From contig NC_065571.1 of the NCBI RefSeq assembly GCF_937616625.2, forward strand, positions 15,192,501 to 15,256,500: 64,000 nucleotides of DNA, written 5' to 3'. The notes beneath the pieces are model-generated. The model was not told the DNA's origin and ran no database searches. It saw only the letters and a program-made list of their open reading frames with translations. This stretch comes from Mercurialis annua (taxonomy: Eukaryota; Streptophyta; Magnoliopsida; Malpighiales; Euphorbiaceae). A program made the translations under genes and the position numbers. Below, one piece after another: positions 11,101-23,372 of the stretch (position 1 is its first letter; the number at the start of each line of letters is the position of its first letter).

Positions 11101-14100
11101 TGTATATAACAGACTAACAGTTGCATACATCTGTAAAATTAAGAAAAGACATCAAGTAAGGAAATGCTTGTATGGATAAATTGTTCGGTCTAGAGTTATG
11201 TATCTTTTACCGGTTGCACTTGCTAGGAATGTTTTCGTAAGTAGATTGCGAGGTCAAATTTTCTCAGAATATGTTTGTATGTATGTACAAAAGAAACACA
11301 CTCCTTTGATAAAAACTAAGAAAATAAATCAAATGAGGCTACTCTAGCTGTATGAACTTGGTATTTGCTGTAGAGCTATATATCTTCTAATAGTTGCACT
11401 TGTTAGGAATATTGTAATAAGTTGGTTGAGGTTACACTTCCAAAAAATATAAATCTAAAGTACTTATAAAATCGCACTTTGTTTTATAAAAGTATAATAA
11501 AAAGGACTTTGGACTAAATTATTAATGTTTGAAGTTTTTACTTATTAAGTTGTGCATTGAAACCATTTGAATTTCATTTTCTCTATCACTTCAGTTCTGA
11601 TGGTGATTCATGTAAAAATTGCTAATAAAACAATGTAAACTGAATTTTTAAAAGAATAAGGCTCAATGAGTAGATGTTGATAGGGCTAAAGTTTAAACTT
11701 TAATTTAATTAAGCTCCAGCCGAAATGACCTCTAGGAGCATTAATAATAGTGTCCACTTTGATATAATCTGTTAAGAGAGATGGCAGTATTTGGTTTTCT
11801 GTAGTGATTATTGTCACCATATTTACTTTGCCTTCAGAATGTTCACCACAGAGGGCAGCCAATGCCAGGCGAAGAGCAGGAAGACATTGTAATGACAACT
11901 ACCCAGTCAAACCTCTTGAATATGAATTGTCCACTGACTGGAAAGCCTATTATCGAACTCGCAGAGCCAGTTCGCAGGTAATGTATTTTCGCTTGGATTT
12001 ATGTTTCTTGTTTCTATTTATAACTTGACTTTGGTTTTCCTGGGTTAACTGTTAAAACTATCAGCTAGTGTTTGAGACGTGTCATCTGTATTAATTTGAG
12101 CCGAAGGAAAATGTATATGCTTGTGTTACTAGACATGGAAGGTGAGTAAATGGTCGGTTTAGTTCGGTTAAAACCGGCCAATTTAATCAAAATCAATAAA
12201 TGCCGTTGAGAGAACAAAGCGGAGCAGCTTTATTGCCGCTTTTGTTCCGTTGCAGGCAAATAGCAAATATTATTATGTCTTTCATTTTACTCTTTTGCAA
12301 GGCAAATCTCATCTCCTGCAATTGAATGAAAAATCTTACATCTTAAAAAAGAAAAAAAAATCATAATCACCTTACTTATCTCTTTAACTGAACCAACCTA
12401 ATTAACCCAATTAACCGAAATCAAACCAACCAAATTAACTGAAATTTTTATATTATAGAACTGAACCGATCAAATTAGTCGGTTAATTCGGTCAAGCCGA
12501 TAAAAATATGAAGAAAATAATTAAAAAAATGAAAAATATTTAGTTAATTCGGTTAACCAAATTTTGAGACTCTTTAACTGTAACCGAATCAACCAACTTT
12601 ATTAACCGAACTGAACCGATCAACTTAACCAAAATCCTTAATCAAAGTAAATGGGTTAATTTCGTTTTAATCTTTTCCTCACCCTTTTATGTGCATATCT
12701 AAATAGATGCAGGATGTTTTTCTTAGCATGGAAGTTGCTGAAAATCTGTGTTTTCTACATTTGACCGGAATATGTTATTGTTTGGTTGGCTGTGACAATT
12801 TCTCGAGTTCAGGGTCAATTTAACTAAATATGGTGTAGTTTTAGGCAGTGTAGTCAAAAGCGCGCGCCTCGTCGCTTAAGCGCTCAGGCGAGGCGCTCAT
12901 GGAGGCTGTCGCCTTTTGATGCTCCAGGCGGCAACAACAGACTGAGGCGCGCGCTTCAGGGCTTAAAGCGGTGGTCGCCGCTTTATCTTCTCCATCGCTT
13001 CTGCGCTTAATTTTTTCTTAGATTAGAATTTTTTTCAAATAGGAAAGTAAAGAGTCACCTAACCTAATCACTAATCACGTGATTTTAATATATCCCACTA
13101 TTATTAATAACAGCTGTTGACTCCTAGTAATTCCCACTATTATTGATTCTTTTAATTTAATTTTAAATATGTATTTGACTCTTAGTATTCCACTAAGAGT
13201 CCACTATTTATACAATCTTTATCCTAATTCTTTATTAAACAAAAAGATAATAAACATCACAACAACTAACAATTCTGAAGATCAAAATCAAAGGTGAGTT
13301 CAACTGAATTATCTTCTCCTTTTCGTTTTTTAATTTATTATAAATAAAAGCTGTTTTAACTAGAGTATAAAACTTCTACATTTCTTCTATTAAAAACATA
13401 TAACAGTTACATTACCATGCAAATTACTATAAGTGATTTGGATTTATGTTGCTTGCTATTATATTTATAATTTTATGGTTTAAAAATATTGCGCTTTAAT
13501 TCGTTAAAGCGAGCGCTTTTTTACTGCTTTGCGCTTTAAGCGATATGAAGACATATCGCTTTGAGTGCGCTTTCGCCTTTGACTACACTGGTTTTAGGAA
13601 GATGCAAGGATTGGTAAATGCAAATGCACTATGCCTTCCAAGTTGTCCCCATGTTTTCCTTTATCCTTACGCCATAATTTAAGTCTATTTATTTCTGTTG
13701 AATTGCTTCCTCTGTCATTCTGAATTCCAATATGGAGGGTACTGTCCATGGCAAGTTAGTTGTATATAGGGATGTGCATTTAGTTTAGAAAGAACCGAAC
13801 CAGACCAAATGTACATGATAATATGATATAACATATTTCAAATTAAATCTAACCGAACTAAACCGCTCAGTTCAATTTATTTTTTGTTTCAGTTCAGTTT
13901 GTACCAAAAGTAGACTGATTTTTTTTTAAATTTCAAAATCAAACCAAACCGAACAGAATTGAATTCTGTGTTTCGGTTATTTGGTTTGGTTTAGTTTTTG
14001 CACACCCCTAGTTGTATAAAACATTGATCATCACTTTCTTATTACCTTTGTGTAGTGTGGAATGCCATCATATTTATGAGAAAAATGCGGTGATGCAGCA

Positions 14101-14353
14101 CATAAAAACTACGAGAGGACAAGCAACATGTTGCATAGCAGGTAACCAGCTTGTGTTTTAAGTTTCAAATTTCTGTGGCAGTCCACCTCATATATTTATT
14201 TTATTCCTGTCAGGTTGCCCTAGGATTCTGCAGGCAGCAAAATTAATCTGTGATCCATTATTACTTGTTGAAATTGACGAACTGCGATCTTCGAATAGAC
14301 AAACTGCTAACGTATTTGAGGATTTCACTGACCTCAATGAAGACGATGACTGA
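8185..14353 (+). CDS. HPY2: E3 SUMO-protein ligase MMS21 (HIGH PLOIDY2)
   Basis: Seven exons: 8185-8280, 8373-8444, 9160-9276, 9385-9495, 11838-11977, 14056-14141, 14214-14353. All junctions are GT-AG and the frame is kept throughout, giving 253 aa (Arabidopsis MMS21 is about 249). The N-terminal half is helical and binds SMC5 in the SMC5/6 complex. The C-terminal SP-RING transfers SUMO from the E2 to substrates in DNA repair, meristem maintenance and endocycle control, in the nucleus. Visible SP-RING residues are the CPLTGKP motif at 163-169, zinc ligands C182 and H184, and C204 and C209. The conserved acidic strip EEQEDIVMT precedes the ring. Position 205, usually Pro after the third ligand, is Cys. 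Introns 4 and 5 are over 2 kb, and intron 5 holds transposons. The start at 8185 gives the family N-terminus; Met16 is a weaker alternative. Confidence 0.93.
11140..11440 (+). repeat. Diverged tandem repeat inside HPY2 intron 4
   Basis: Two units of about 135 bp at roughly 11140-11275 and 11318-11440 align in the same orientation. The shared core is GTTGCACTTG followed by TAGGAATRTT. Divergence is around 25-30 percent, so this is an old duplication within the intron. No open frame spans it. Confidence 0.6.
12125..12680. mobile_element. Decayed element with ACCGGTT/AACCGAA repeats, HPY2 intron 5
   Basis: The segment is dense in AACCGAA, GGTTAATTCGG and related strings in both orientations, the same texture as the intact hAT-type elements at 13767-14010 and 35845-36168. 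Clean termini and a TSD were not found, so it is treated as a remnant. Confidence 0.4.
12846..13590. mobile_element. 745-bp non-autonomous hAT element in HPY2 intron 5
   Basis: A perfect 8-bp TSD, GTTTTAGG, sits at 12838-12845 and 13591-13598. Terminal inverted repeats start CAGTGTAGTCAAA on both sides, followed by GC-rich subterminal blocks built from GCGCTT/AAGCGC and AGGCG units. The TSD length and CAGTG terminus are diagnostic of hAT. There is no transposase, so mobility depended on another element. A related truncated stretch lies near 19945-20055. Confidence 0.92.
13767..14010. mobile_element. 244-bp hAT MITE in HPY2 intron 5
   Basis: A perfect 8-bp TSD, GTTGTATA, sits at 13759-13766 and 14011-14018. 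The termini are TAGGGATGTGCA on the left and the inverse TAGGGGTGTGCA from the right, with AACCGAACC-type subterminal repeats. It ends 45 bp before exon 6 of HPY2, close to the branch-point region, yet the splice acceptor is intact. Confidence 0.92.
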
Positions 14354-14881
14354 TAAGAGTATGAGCTAAAGATTGCGTTGTACATTTATTTATTTTCTTA
14401 TAGGAAAAATAGCTATATTATCTAGTTAGTATTGTACAAACCTCTGGAGGAAATGTAGGCAAGAATGAGCCCTGATGTCCATTATCTTGCAAGTTTTTCT
14501 GATTCAGTTTTTTTATCAACCAATTCAACCGGCAGGTCAGTCCGGGTCAACTTGTTCAACTGGATTTTTGGTTTTTGGGGTAAATTGGACTGGACAACAG
14601 ACCCATTCAACCGGCTGGTCCGGTCCGGTTTTCTAATGAGAGGTTTGATCTTTATGTCTATATTCATTTATTGGCACAGACGAACTACTAATGAAGAAAT
14701 GATTGAACAAAAGGCAGTATCAAGGTATTTGTTAAGATTATATTCAATTCTGTTTCATACAGAAATGGGAACCCAAAAAACAAAACCAGGGACGGTGAAG
14801 CTGCAGTATCTGACTAATTTATGTTTGGCAATTCTAATTCTTCATCAACAGTACAACAGAAATAAAAAAAAGTCTATGTAT
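14354..14881. other. 3' flank of HPY2
   Basis: This holds the likely 3' UTR. A 139-codon frame (14465-14884) has no recognisable domain. It includes a remnant at about 14520-14635 of the AACCGG-rich repeat type (CCGGCTGGTCCGGTCCGG), so it is not called a gene. The final bases are the TSD of the next element. Confidence 0.45.
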
Positions 14882-14890
14882 TAATCAATT

Positions 14891-15188
14891 GGCAAAAGGT
14901 ACAAAAAAACCATTGAGTTTTTTCAGTTGGTACAAATAGCCCATTGTACTAAAAAAAGTACATATAACCACCTGAACTCGATTTTTTTGGTACAAATAAC
15001 CCACTGCCGTTAAAAAAATCTTAGCTCCATTAAGTTTATATGTATGAGGTACAAAACAACCATCATACTTTTCAAAACGGACAAATATAACCCTATAAAA
15101 CATTAAATCTTATATTTAATTTTTTAGACAGTTATATTATTACCTTAATAAAGGTATGTATTCATTATAATTTTAAAAAATACCATGT

Positions 15189-15229
<41 letters not shown>

Positions 15230-15599
15230 TTTGAAATATAAAAATATTTTTCATTCACTAATGGCTTATATATATTGTTAATTTTTACACATTCTTAAAA
15301 TATCTATTTATTTACTAATATATTATAAATATATAATAATATTAAATTCTTAAAATTTAATATGTATAATATCAAATACTATATCTATAATTTATTTGGT
15401 ATACTTTAAAATTATAATGAATATATACCTTTATTAAGGTAATAATATAATTGTCTAAAAAATATATATAAGGTTTAATGTTTTATAGGATTATATTTGC
15501 CCGTTTTATTGAGTTCAGGTGGTTATATGTACTTTTTTTAGTACAATGGGCTATTTGTATCAACTGGAAAAATTCGATGGTTTTTTTGTACCTTCTGCC
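14891..15599. mobile_element. 709-bp long-TIR MITE of Mutator type
   Basis: A perfect 9-bp TSD, TAATCAATT, sits at 14882-14890 and 15600-15608. The inverted arms begin GGCAAAAGGTACAAAAAAAC (right end GGCAGAAGGTAC) and stay alignable for about 250 bp, so most of the element is arm. An AT microsatellite occupies about 15197-15226. No coding capacity. Confidence 0.92.
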
Positions 15600-15608
15600 T
15601 AATCAATT

Positions 15609-16070
15609 TCTTCAACTCGTTTAAAAAAAACAGCATTTTTCAGTTACCCCTTAAATTTATACGCAATGAGCAGTTAACCGTCCGTCCCTTGAATTTGTCG
15701 ATATTTGTAAATTAGATAAAATGAATATCTGGCTTAATTGATAGAAATAATATTCGAATTAATTCATAAGAAAAGAATATTAAATCCGACTGGGATTACT
15801 AAAAGTAAACTAGTTACAATGAGTTATACTTCAAACAATATAAGCATCAGACAACAATTGTTAAGTCGTCAGTTCAAATTCTTTCTGAAGCGCTCCCCTT
15901 TTCGAATTATAAAAGTGTACTCGATAAAAGAAAAATCATTTGTTGATGGAAATAATATTCAAATTATCCATAAGAAAAAAAAATTAAAAACTGATTGGGA
16001 TGCATTACTGAAGCAGTGAGTGAAAAACAAAGCAAAAGCAGAATCAAATAATCAAAGAGTAAAAGCAATA
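15609..16070. other. Intergenic region before ERL1
   Basis: No gene is recognised. A 93-codon frame at 15738-16019 has no domain. Around 15850-15885 there is a B-box-like stretch (CGTCAGTTCAAATTC) that may be a SINE remnant. The core promoter of ERL1 must lie here, but I see no convincing TATA box near the start codon. Confidence 0.4.
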
Positions 16071-19000
16071 ATGTCATTGGTGAGGTTCATTGCACCATTT
16101 AGCAGCAACTTCATCTTCCAAAAGCACCCACTTAATTCTTTTCTTGCATGCCAAACCCTCCCTAAATTCAACCATTTGGTCACTAAATGCGCCCAATTTA
16201 CCACTTCTTCCTCTACTGGTGATACCAGTAAAACATATAGATGGAGACCCATGTGCTTGTATTTTACTCATGGCAAATGCACCAAGGTACTCCTTCAACT
16301 CATTTATGCACGCCAACTGTTTGATGAATTGCCTCTTCCACATTTGTTCATAGATAACGATGAATTTGCGTTGAGCTTTGCTTATGTTTTGCACATGCTT
16401 GTGTAGTTAAGCTACTTATGTGTTTCGAATGTAATGTACTTAAGTATGCATCTTCAAATTGAACAATGTATAGTATGCATCTCTTGTAAGCACCTCGAAT
16501 GTCGAAAATAGCTCTAACGCCTTGAAAATGCATAAAAACACAAAAATGGGACGGTGTTAAATAGAAATGTAGACGTTGAGTTGTTCTCTGTCCTTTTTAT
16601 GCGTTTTCGAGACGTTAGGTTCATTTTTAAGAACCGAAAATATATGGCGTGCTTACAAGAGATGCTGAGTATATATTAGGGTCATTTTTGCACCTTTTCC
16701 TTTATGGTCTATTAAACTTACCCAATTGATTTACACTATTGTTTATTTTACTGTTATTTTAGGTTGCTCCATCATGTTTTACATTACAACAACCCAACTC
16801 AATTAAGCTTTAATCCCATGTTTTGCTTTAGTGTTGACTTTTGTTTTGTAATCTTTATAATAATCAAGATCAAATTATTGTTTTGTTTGTATGCAATGAA
16901 ATGCATTACATGTTAGTATATGTCAATTGCATAAATTTGAGATTTTAAAGTGTTATTTTAATAAAAGATTACCATGGCATTCAGATGGATGATGCTGCGC
17001 ACCTAGAGGTGTTTAATCATGATTGCTCTAGGGACCTCCCAGTGAATCCTGCCGATTTTGAACGCAAGCGTCCCCAAGATTTTGATTTTTTCTTGGTCTT
17101 TGATTTGGAAGGGAAAGTTGAGATTCTTGAGTTCCCTGTACTCATAATAGATGCAAAAACCATGGCTTTTGTGGATCTGTTCCACAGGTTAATCTCCTTT
17201 TTTCATGAACTTGGTTATTCTGATTGTACTCTCTGGTTTAGTTTTGGAAAGATTCACATTTATATATCAGGAATTGAACTTATACATTTTGCACCATTCT
17301 TGTGAATCTGTACGAAGATAATCTATATGCTATCAGCATAATGTTTTAAACTTCCTTACTTTGTATACTTATAGTTTCTAATTGTCTTTACAGGTTTGTC
17401 AGACCAACTGCTATGAGTGAACAAAGAATAAATGAATATATTGAAAACAAATATGGCAAGTTTGGGGTTGACCGGTATGCTTTTTTTTACTTGTATCATC
17501 TCATGCTAATGAAACATCAAAATAATGAACTTTGTTTTGGTTGCTCCTTGTGCTTACTTGTTTTCTAAATAATAAAAGTCGGTTATCATTTGAAGGCTTA
17601 CTAGCCTTTGGTCAACTATACTACTTATTATATGTTAAGAGTATCATTGATGCCGACAAATGGTTAAAAAACGTATACCATGGGCTCTGTTTTTTTCCTT
17701 TTCTTTTTTCTGGTGAAGAGCCTATGTTATGGAGCATTAAGCCAGTATTTTCCGGAGCCAGTTTGTACAAAATGAATACTCTTTCTTGACTAATTAAGAT
17801 CTAACATAAAGTACATTGTGTGCATCATTTAGAGACGGCATACCATCTGCCACCATCTCCTATATTGTTCAGCCTTGTTAGCCGTTTTCTGCTACTTTAG
17901 TTTCTACTAGTCTACGACACATTCAAGAATGCTAGAATCTCCTTATAATTACTTTGACAAGAAGTACTTTGTTTTATGTCAAACTTAACAAATAACTACC
18001 AAAGGAAAATTATGATGGTATTTAATTATGGATTCAGGGATATCTATTTCCCAGGACATGGAACCTAGCAATTTTAGATGCAAAGTCAATTTGGAATTTC
18101 AATAATTATCTATCTTCAAAACTGACCAGATATGATACTTATATACTATTTTGTTTTATATATTGGGGTTTTGATATCTTAGTTCTACCATTCATATGCA
18201 GAGTATGGCATGATACTGCTCTCCCATTTAATGAAGTTATTCAGGAATTTGAAGCCTGGTTGACTCTTCACAATTTGTGGGAAAAGAAGCACGGTGGATG
18301 TCTTAATAGGGCTGCATTTGTTACGTGGTGAGTCTGATATTTTTTGGATAAATATACCTTCTAGATTGTGTAACAAGGGCATCTGTTGAAATTTGCATAT
18401 GCTAAGCTAAAGCTACGTTTTATGAATGACTAAACAAGAAAATATATCTACATTTGATGTTTGTAGAGCTTCAAAACAATAAAATGAGATTCCATTTATA
18501 ATCATTTTCAGTTGAGTTCAGAGGTAGAACTCCTTTTGTTGCTGGCTGATGTGTTTCTTTCACCCTTAACAGTGGAAATTGGGATGTGAAAACACAGATC
18601 CCGCGTCAATGTGCAGTTTCAAAGGTAAAGCTTCCACATTACTTTATGGAGTGGATAAATTTGAAGGATGTCTATCAAAATTTTTACAATCCAAAACAAG
18701 AGGTATGCCCACTATATTTTTCGGATTTTCATGATTCATTGCAAACCGGCTTTTGTGCCTTTTTCTCTTGGTTTAGGATAATGCAACTTAAGATTGATGC
18801 TCGCCAATACCAGATTGACATCAAGGTAAACCAAAGGGGCAATTTAGAGCATGAAAGTGATACAACACAAACTAGATATGTTTTTCTCTTTTTCTAAATT
18901 TCCCTCTTCCCTCCCTATTAAAACAATTTCGAAACCCAAGTTCTTTTTTTTTCCATTTTTTTCTTTCGGGACTGGTGGATCAGTCGATTGGAATTTGGAA

Positions 19001-19828
19001 TGAACCTGTCTTTTTCTTTCCTCTAGAAGGGACTACTACTTTCTTAGTCAAAATTTAATAAGAGAAGAAAGCATAGAAAAGAATAATTTTGATTTGAGGC
19101 TTTGCCTTTACGATTTCAGTAAGCAAAAAAGAAAACGAAAAAATTCAACGCTATAACAACATTCCCAATCACTCAGTTTGATCCTTGCGTAAGGACTGCA
19201 CGTGTACCTTCCATCTTTTTCTAGTCTCTTGGTTTTAGGGAGTGTGAGTAACTGAGTCCTGCCCCGGGAAGTTGCTTTACAGGATCAAAGTGGGCTTTAT
19301 TCAATGTAATGCTTTATGCTTTGTTGGTTCAGCTGGATTTCTTATCCAAGTTTTAAGATTGTGTATCTGTTTCTTCTTCTTGTCAACTAGATCCTTAGTC
19401 ATTACTGAGCTGAAAATTTATGCTTCACTAAAGAGTAGAGAAGTTTTGTAGCTTACTTTTGATTTGATTTTTTCGACACTAGAGTAAACCAAAGTGACAA
19501 TTCGAGGAATGAATCTGAAGGTTTACATTAACCGAATCAAATCCAGATAATTGCAAATTTTGGTTAACCGAACAGAAAATTTATATAAATGCTTGGCATC
19601 ATTTGGTTTTTGCCTTTGTATGAATGACAGGCGAGAGGAATGAGGACAATGATGCAGCAACTGAAGTTACCAGTGCTGGGAAGTCACCATCTTGGAATCG
19701 ATGATACCAAAAATGTGGCCAGAGTTTTACAAAGAATGGTTGCAGATGGTGCAGTTATCCCAATTACTGCTTGGAGAAATCTTGATTCTATTGCAAATGT
19801 TCATTTTCTGTATAAGAACCGCATTTAA
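16071..19828 (+). CDS. ERL1: ERI1-like DEDDh 3'-5' exoribonuclease (ERL1)
   Basis: Six exons: 16071-16286, 16985-17187, 17394-17474, 18202-18327, 18573-18702, 19631-19828. They join in frame with GT-AG junctions to give 317 aa (Arabidopsis ERL1 about 337). The first 50 or so residues are Ser/Thr-rich, basic and low in acid, like a plastid transit peptide. A Cys/His-rich segment (YRWRPMCLYFTHGKC) precedes the nuclease. The DEDDh exonuclease domain runs from about 104 to 300, with catalytic D112 and E114 (VFDLEG), D213 (GNWD), H272 and D277 (HHLGIDD). ERI1-family enzymes trim 3' overhangs of structured RNA; plant ERL1 is reported to mature chloroplast 5S rRNA. The start is the first ATG in frame with the transit-like leader. 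It follows HPY2 on the same strand, as in Arabidopsis. The final exon encodes a complete C-terminus, and I see no disruption. Confidence 0.9.
18930..19330. other. Compositionally distinct island in ERL1 intron 5
   Basis: This part of the intron is about as GC-rich as plant mitochondrial DNA and looks unlike the flanking AT-rich intron, for example AGTCCTGCCCCGGGAAG near 19255. It has no transposon termini. A short organellar insertion (NUMT) is one explanation. This is a judgement from composition, not a match to a known organellar gene. Confidence 0.3.
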
Positions 19829-20540
19829 AAAATGCTAACTCTATGGGAGGCTATTCCGATCATTAGTTAACTAAATCAACCAAAACAATTAAATGTCATA
19901 TTCTTTTTGTCGCGGACCGCTTCTGCATTGTACTAAGCATAGTTTAGAGGCGCGCCTTAGGCGAGAGCCCCTCACGCGATGGCCATGGAGGCCCCAACCG
20001 TTGAAAGGCGGGCGACTCCCATGAGTTGCGCAACGCCTCTACCTCGCCTCAATGAAACCCTAATTTTTTTTATTTTTTTCCACTGTCGATGTTTTTTATT
20101 TTCAAATTTAAGTGGAACCCTTTAATTTCCTCACTGTACACCCACTCTATCACATTTTATCATCTCACTTCAACCTATCACAAGAAACATAAATAGTTAG
20201 AAATAAACAAAAAGAATGCAATAAGAAATAATCTGACCTATTGATTCAATAAAACAAGACAACATAATGGAATCTGATGCGGAAAAATATTTTTTAAGGG
20301 TTAATTACATATAAAATCACCAATTTTACACATTCAACCTTCATATGTGGAATTCGGCGTGTTCTGCTACATCACTTTCCGTTTGCCCAGTTAGCTTAAA
20401 TTTGTCATATTTTAAAACGGTGATAAATTTGAAAGGTGGTGGTTTTATATGTCAACTTTTAAAAAACGTGATTAAATTGAAAAAGGGTGTAAATGTGGTA
20501 ATTTAATATATAAAAGATGTATGCGAAATAGGGGTGGGCA
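19829..20540. other. ERL1 3' flank with hAT and MITE remnants
   Basis: About 19945-20055 is a GC-rich stretch (GGCGCGCCTTAGGCGAGAG) related to the subterminal blocks of the hAT at 12846-13590, but without a visible matching end. About 20296-20520 has loosely inverted ends ('ttaattacatataaaa' left, 'aatttaatatataaaag' right), suggesting a small MITE. No coding region is seen. Confidence 0.45.
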
Positions 20541-22633
20541 TGACAGGGCTGTCACGGGCGTGACACGGCGCTGCTGATTTCATTTTTTCTATTTAAAGGC
20601 CCTTATTTCGACCTAAATCAGTTTTTAACAATTCTAAAAAAAAACCCTAAAACGGCTAAGGCTTATATTTTACTCATTTCCACACTCCTTCCTTCAATCT
20701 TTGATCTTTGGTAAGTGTTTTTAACATTTTAATCATGGTTTAATTGTTGATTTGTGATAGTTGTGTTCATGGGTTCAATAGCTATTATATTTTGATGATT
20801 GTAGGCTTGTTCTAGACTAATAATTTCTGAATTTGTAATTCCATTGGCTTTCAAGAGGTATATGTTTCCATTTCCTTTGTGTTTTGCATAGGCATTGCTT
20901 GGTTGTTGTTTTGGATCCTTATATTGGGTGTTGTGGCTTATTATTTCTGTTTTACTATGTTTTCAAATCTGAAAATTTATATTAAGATTTGGTTTCAGCA
21001 TATTGTTGTTGCTTGTACCTTGGGTGATGCGAATAGATAGTTAGGTGTTAGAGCATTTTGATAATTATGCTATACCATTGATCTATTTGTTGTTTTTGAA
21101 TTGTTTAAGTGGCTGAAAATATTAGACCTAGGGCTGGTTTAATATAATAGAATTGTTACTTTGGGTGTTCATTTGTTTGGTGGTTTAATTGTTAGTTTCC
21201 GAGCTTGTTTTGCTTAAGTTTGGATTAGTTTAGATGGATTGAATGTCTTAGTATGTAAATGGCTTTCTAGGGATGTTTTTGGGGCTGTTTTGGTAGATTT
21301 AAATGTGTTGATCTTGTTCTAGATTGTTTAGTAATCGATTGGTGGAATGGTATATAAGTTAGGTTGAGTTTCGCTATTATTTAATTGGTTGTTTGATCTA
21401 TTATTTTATATATGAGTTTGTATGTTTAGATGTATTTAAAATCAGTATTGATTCCATTTAAGGTGGCTTATTAAGTTGTAGATAATTTGGATGAATTTTC
21501 CAAGTGTTGTTAAATTGTTTAGCATGTTATTGCTAGTGGATTTTCGGTTGTTAAGCTTTTATTGACTTCTTTGTTTTCAAAATACTCATTGATTTTATTT
21601 ATAGATTTTCGGATTTAAAGTTGATTTTTACCTTGGTTTATGTTTGGGTCGGTTTACATTTGGGTCGCCCGACATGCTGTGTAAGCGTGTATTATGGTTT
21701 TCGGCTAACACACTATTTTGGGAATTTACTTGGTTTTAAGTGTTTTAACTAAGTTATATAAGAACTTCAAATATTGTTTTAAGGCGAGAACTCATTTAAG
21801 CTTAACTTGTTAAATTTCTTTAGTGCGTATGTGCGATTTACTTTGACTTGTACATTGGTTGTGGTTTGAGATGCTAGTCCTATGTGGTGTCTAATATTCT
21901 TAGAGTTAGGGGTTGTATGGATTTTAATTTATCCCTTATTTTTAGACTCGTCGCCTGCTCGTATTTCGAAGTCCCCACATAATAAGTTGCTTGCCAGGAT
22001 TTTCACGTGGTTTCGCAAGCAGTGATTTGTGTCGCTATTTATCGCTTTATTAAGTAACTTATTTATTTTAGTATATAAATATTTTCGAACTGTTTTGAAT
22101 GATTATGAAACTGTATTGCAACGAGCTACTCGATAGGCATTACTAAGTACATTGGATTTGGCTGACAATATGTCTAGCTTACTTTGAGATTGACGAGGAT
22201 TTGTTCCCGTTTACTTTAGATTTCATTTCAATACTGTTTTCCATGGTGCAATATATATATATATATATAGTATAAAAGGATTTATGGTTTTAAAGGTTTT
22301 AACTTAATAAATGTAAATAGTATTATGAACTCATCTCAATATATTTGACCACGTTGTTTTCCCCATTTTCCAGGTTTGTGAATTGAGAGCTTTTGGTCGA
22401 TCTCCAATTTCTTTCATACTTCGTAGGTTCCTTTATTTTTATTTAAAACTAGTCAATTGTTTTACACTCTTAAACCGCAGTAGAACTAGTTTACCTTTTT
22501 GGGTTAATTATACTTTATTTTGTCGGATTCGTCCGGCGGCTCTATTATGTTTATTGGCATGTTATACTCGGAATTTAGTTTCTCTATTATAAGGCATGTT
22601 GTTGGAGTCTCGGGTTTGAGCCGAGCATTTGGT
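20540..22633 (+). mobile_element. Ty3/gypsy LTR, left portion (interrupted)
   Basis: The segment at 22270-22625 matches, in inverse orientation, 34140-34470, which ends in a primer-binding site. It also continues logically into 29810-29976 after removal of the 7.2-kb inserted element. It is therefore the left part of one long LTR, probably over 2 kb, as in Tekay-type chromoviruses. The left edge is uncertain; a TG start near 20540-20550 is a guess based on composition. An AT microsatellite lies at 22248-22269. No coding region is expected in an LTR. Confidence 0.65.
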
Positions 22634-23372
22634 GGATTTTTACCTAAATAATTCCTCTTTAAAAACAATATTCTCATTTAGTGCCTCTCCCATGAATCTG
22701 CAATTATGAATTGCGGATTCACCCATAAATCTGTAATTCACAATTGTGGATTCCCTTTAATTGTAATTAAGGGGACTTAATTTTGATTCCCTGCAGGAAA
22801 TCAGTGATTTCCTATTGGGAATTAGTGATTCCCTGATTCCCAACTAGGAATCAGTGGTTCCTAGTTGGGAATCATTAAAGCTATCAGAGGTGTCCGCAAT
22901 TATAAATTACGGACACCTCTGCATATAAGGGGCATTTGGGCGTGCTGAAAATGCACACCCAAACCCACTTCCTTCAGGTTTTTGTCCAAAAAATTCTTCT
23001 TTAAAAACAATATTCTCATTTAGTGTCTCTTCCATAAATCCACAATTGTGAATTGTGAATTGTGAATCCGCAATTCACAATTGCGGAGTCCCCTTAATCA
23101 CCTTATTAACAATTAATCAGGTGATCAAGCACCAATCTGCTTGGATTGGTGCCCCCAATGATTGAGGAGACAACTTTTATCTCCCCAATGATTGCAATAA
23201 TAATTTTGGTTAATAATTGAGCGATTTATCATTGACCTGAATTATAAAAAAATAAATATTCAATTTTAATATAAACCAACTTTAATATAAACACATTTTA
23301 ATATACTCTATATATACTTAATAATATAAAATTGATAAAAATATAAAAAATTTAAAAGCTAAATTTTAATAA

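Noticed and set aside
14465..14884. 139-codon open frame after HPY2
   Set aside because: No domain is seen. It overlaps a CCGG-rich transposon remnant and ends at the TSD of a MITE, so it is a chance frame in the 3' flank.
15738..16019. 93-codon open frame upstream of ERL1
   Set aside because: Low complexity (Ile, Lys rich), no recognisable motif, and partly repeated phrases (AATAATATTC twice). Not supported as a gene.
18586..18897. Extended exon reading through the ERL1 exon 5 donor
   Set aside because: The family-conserved sequence stops at NPKQE (18702), followed by a GT donor, and resumes at ARGMR in exon 6. The read-through part has no family match.
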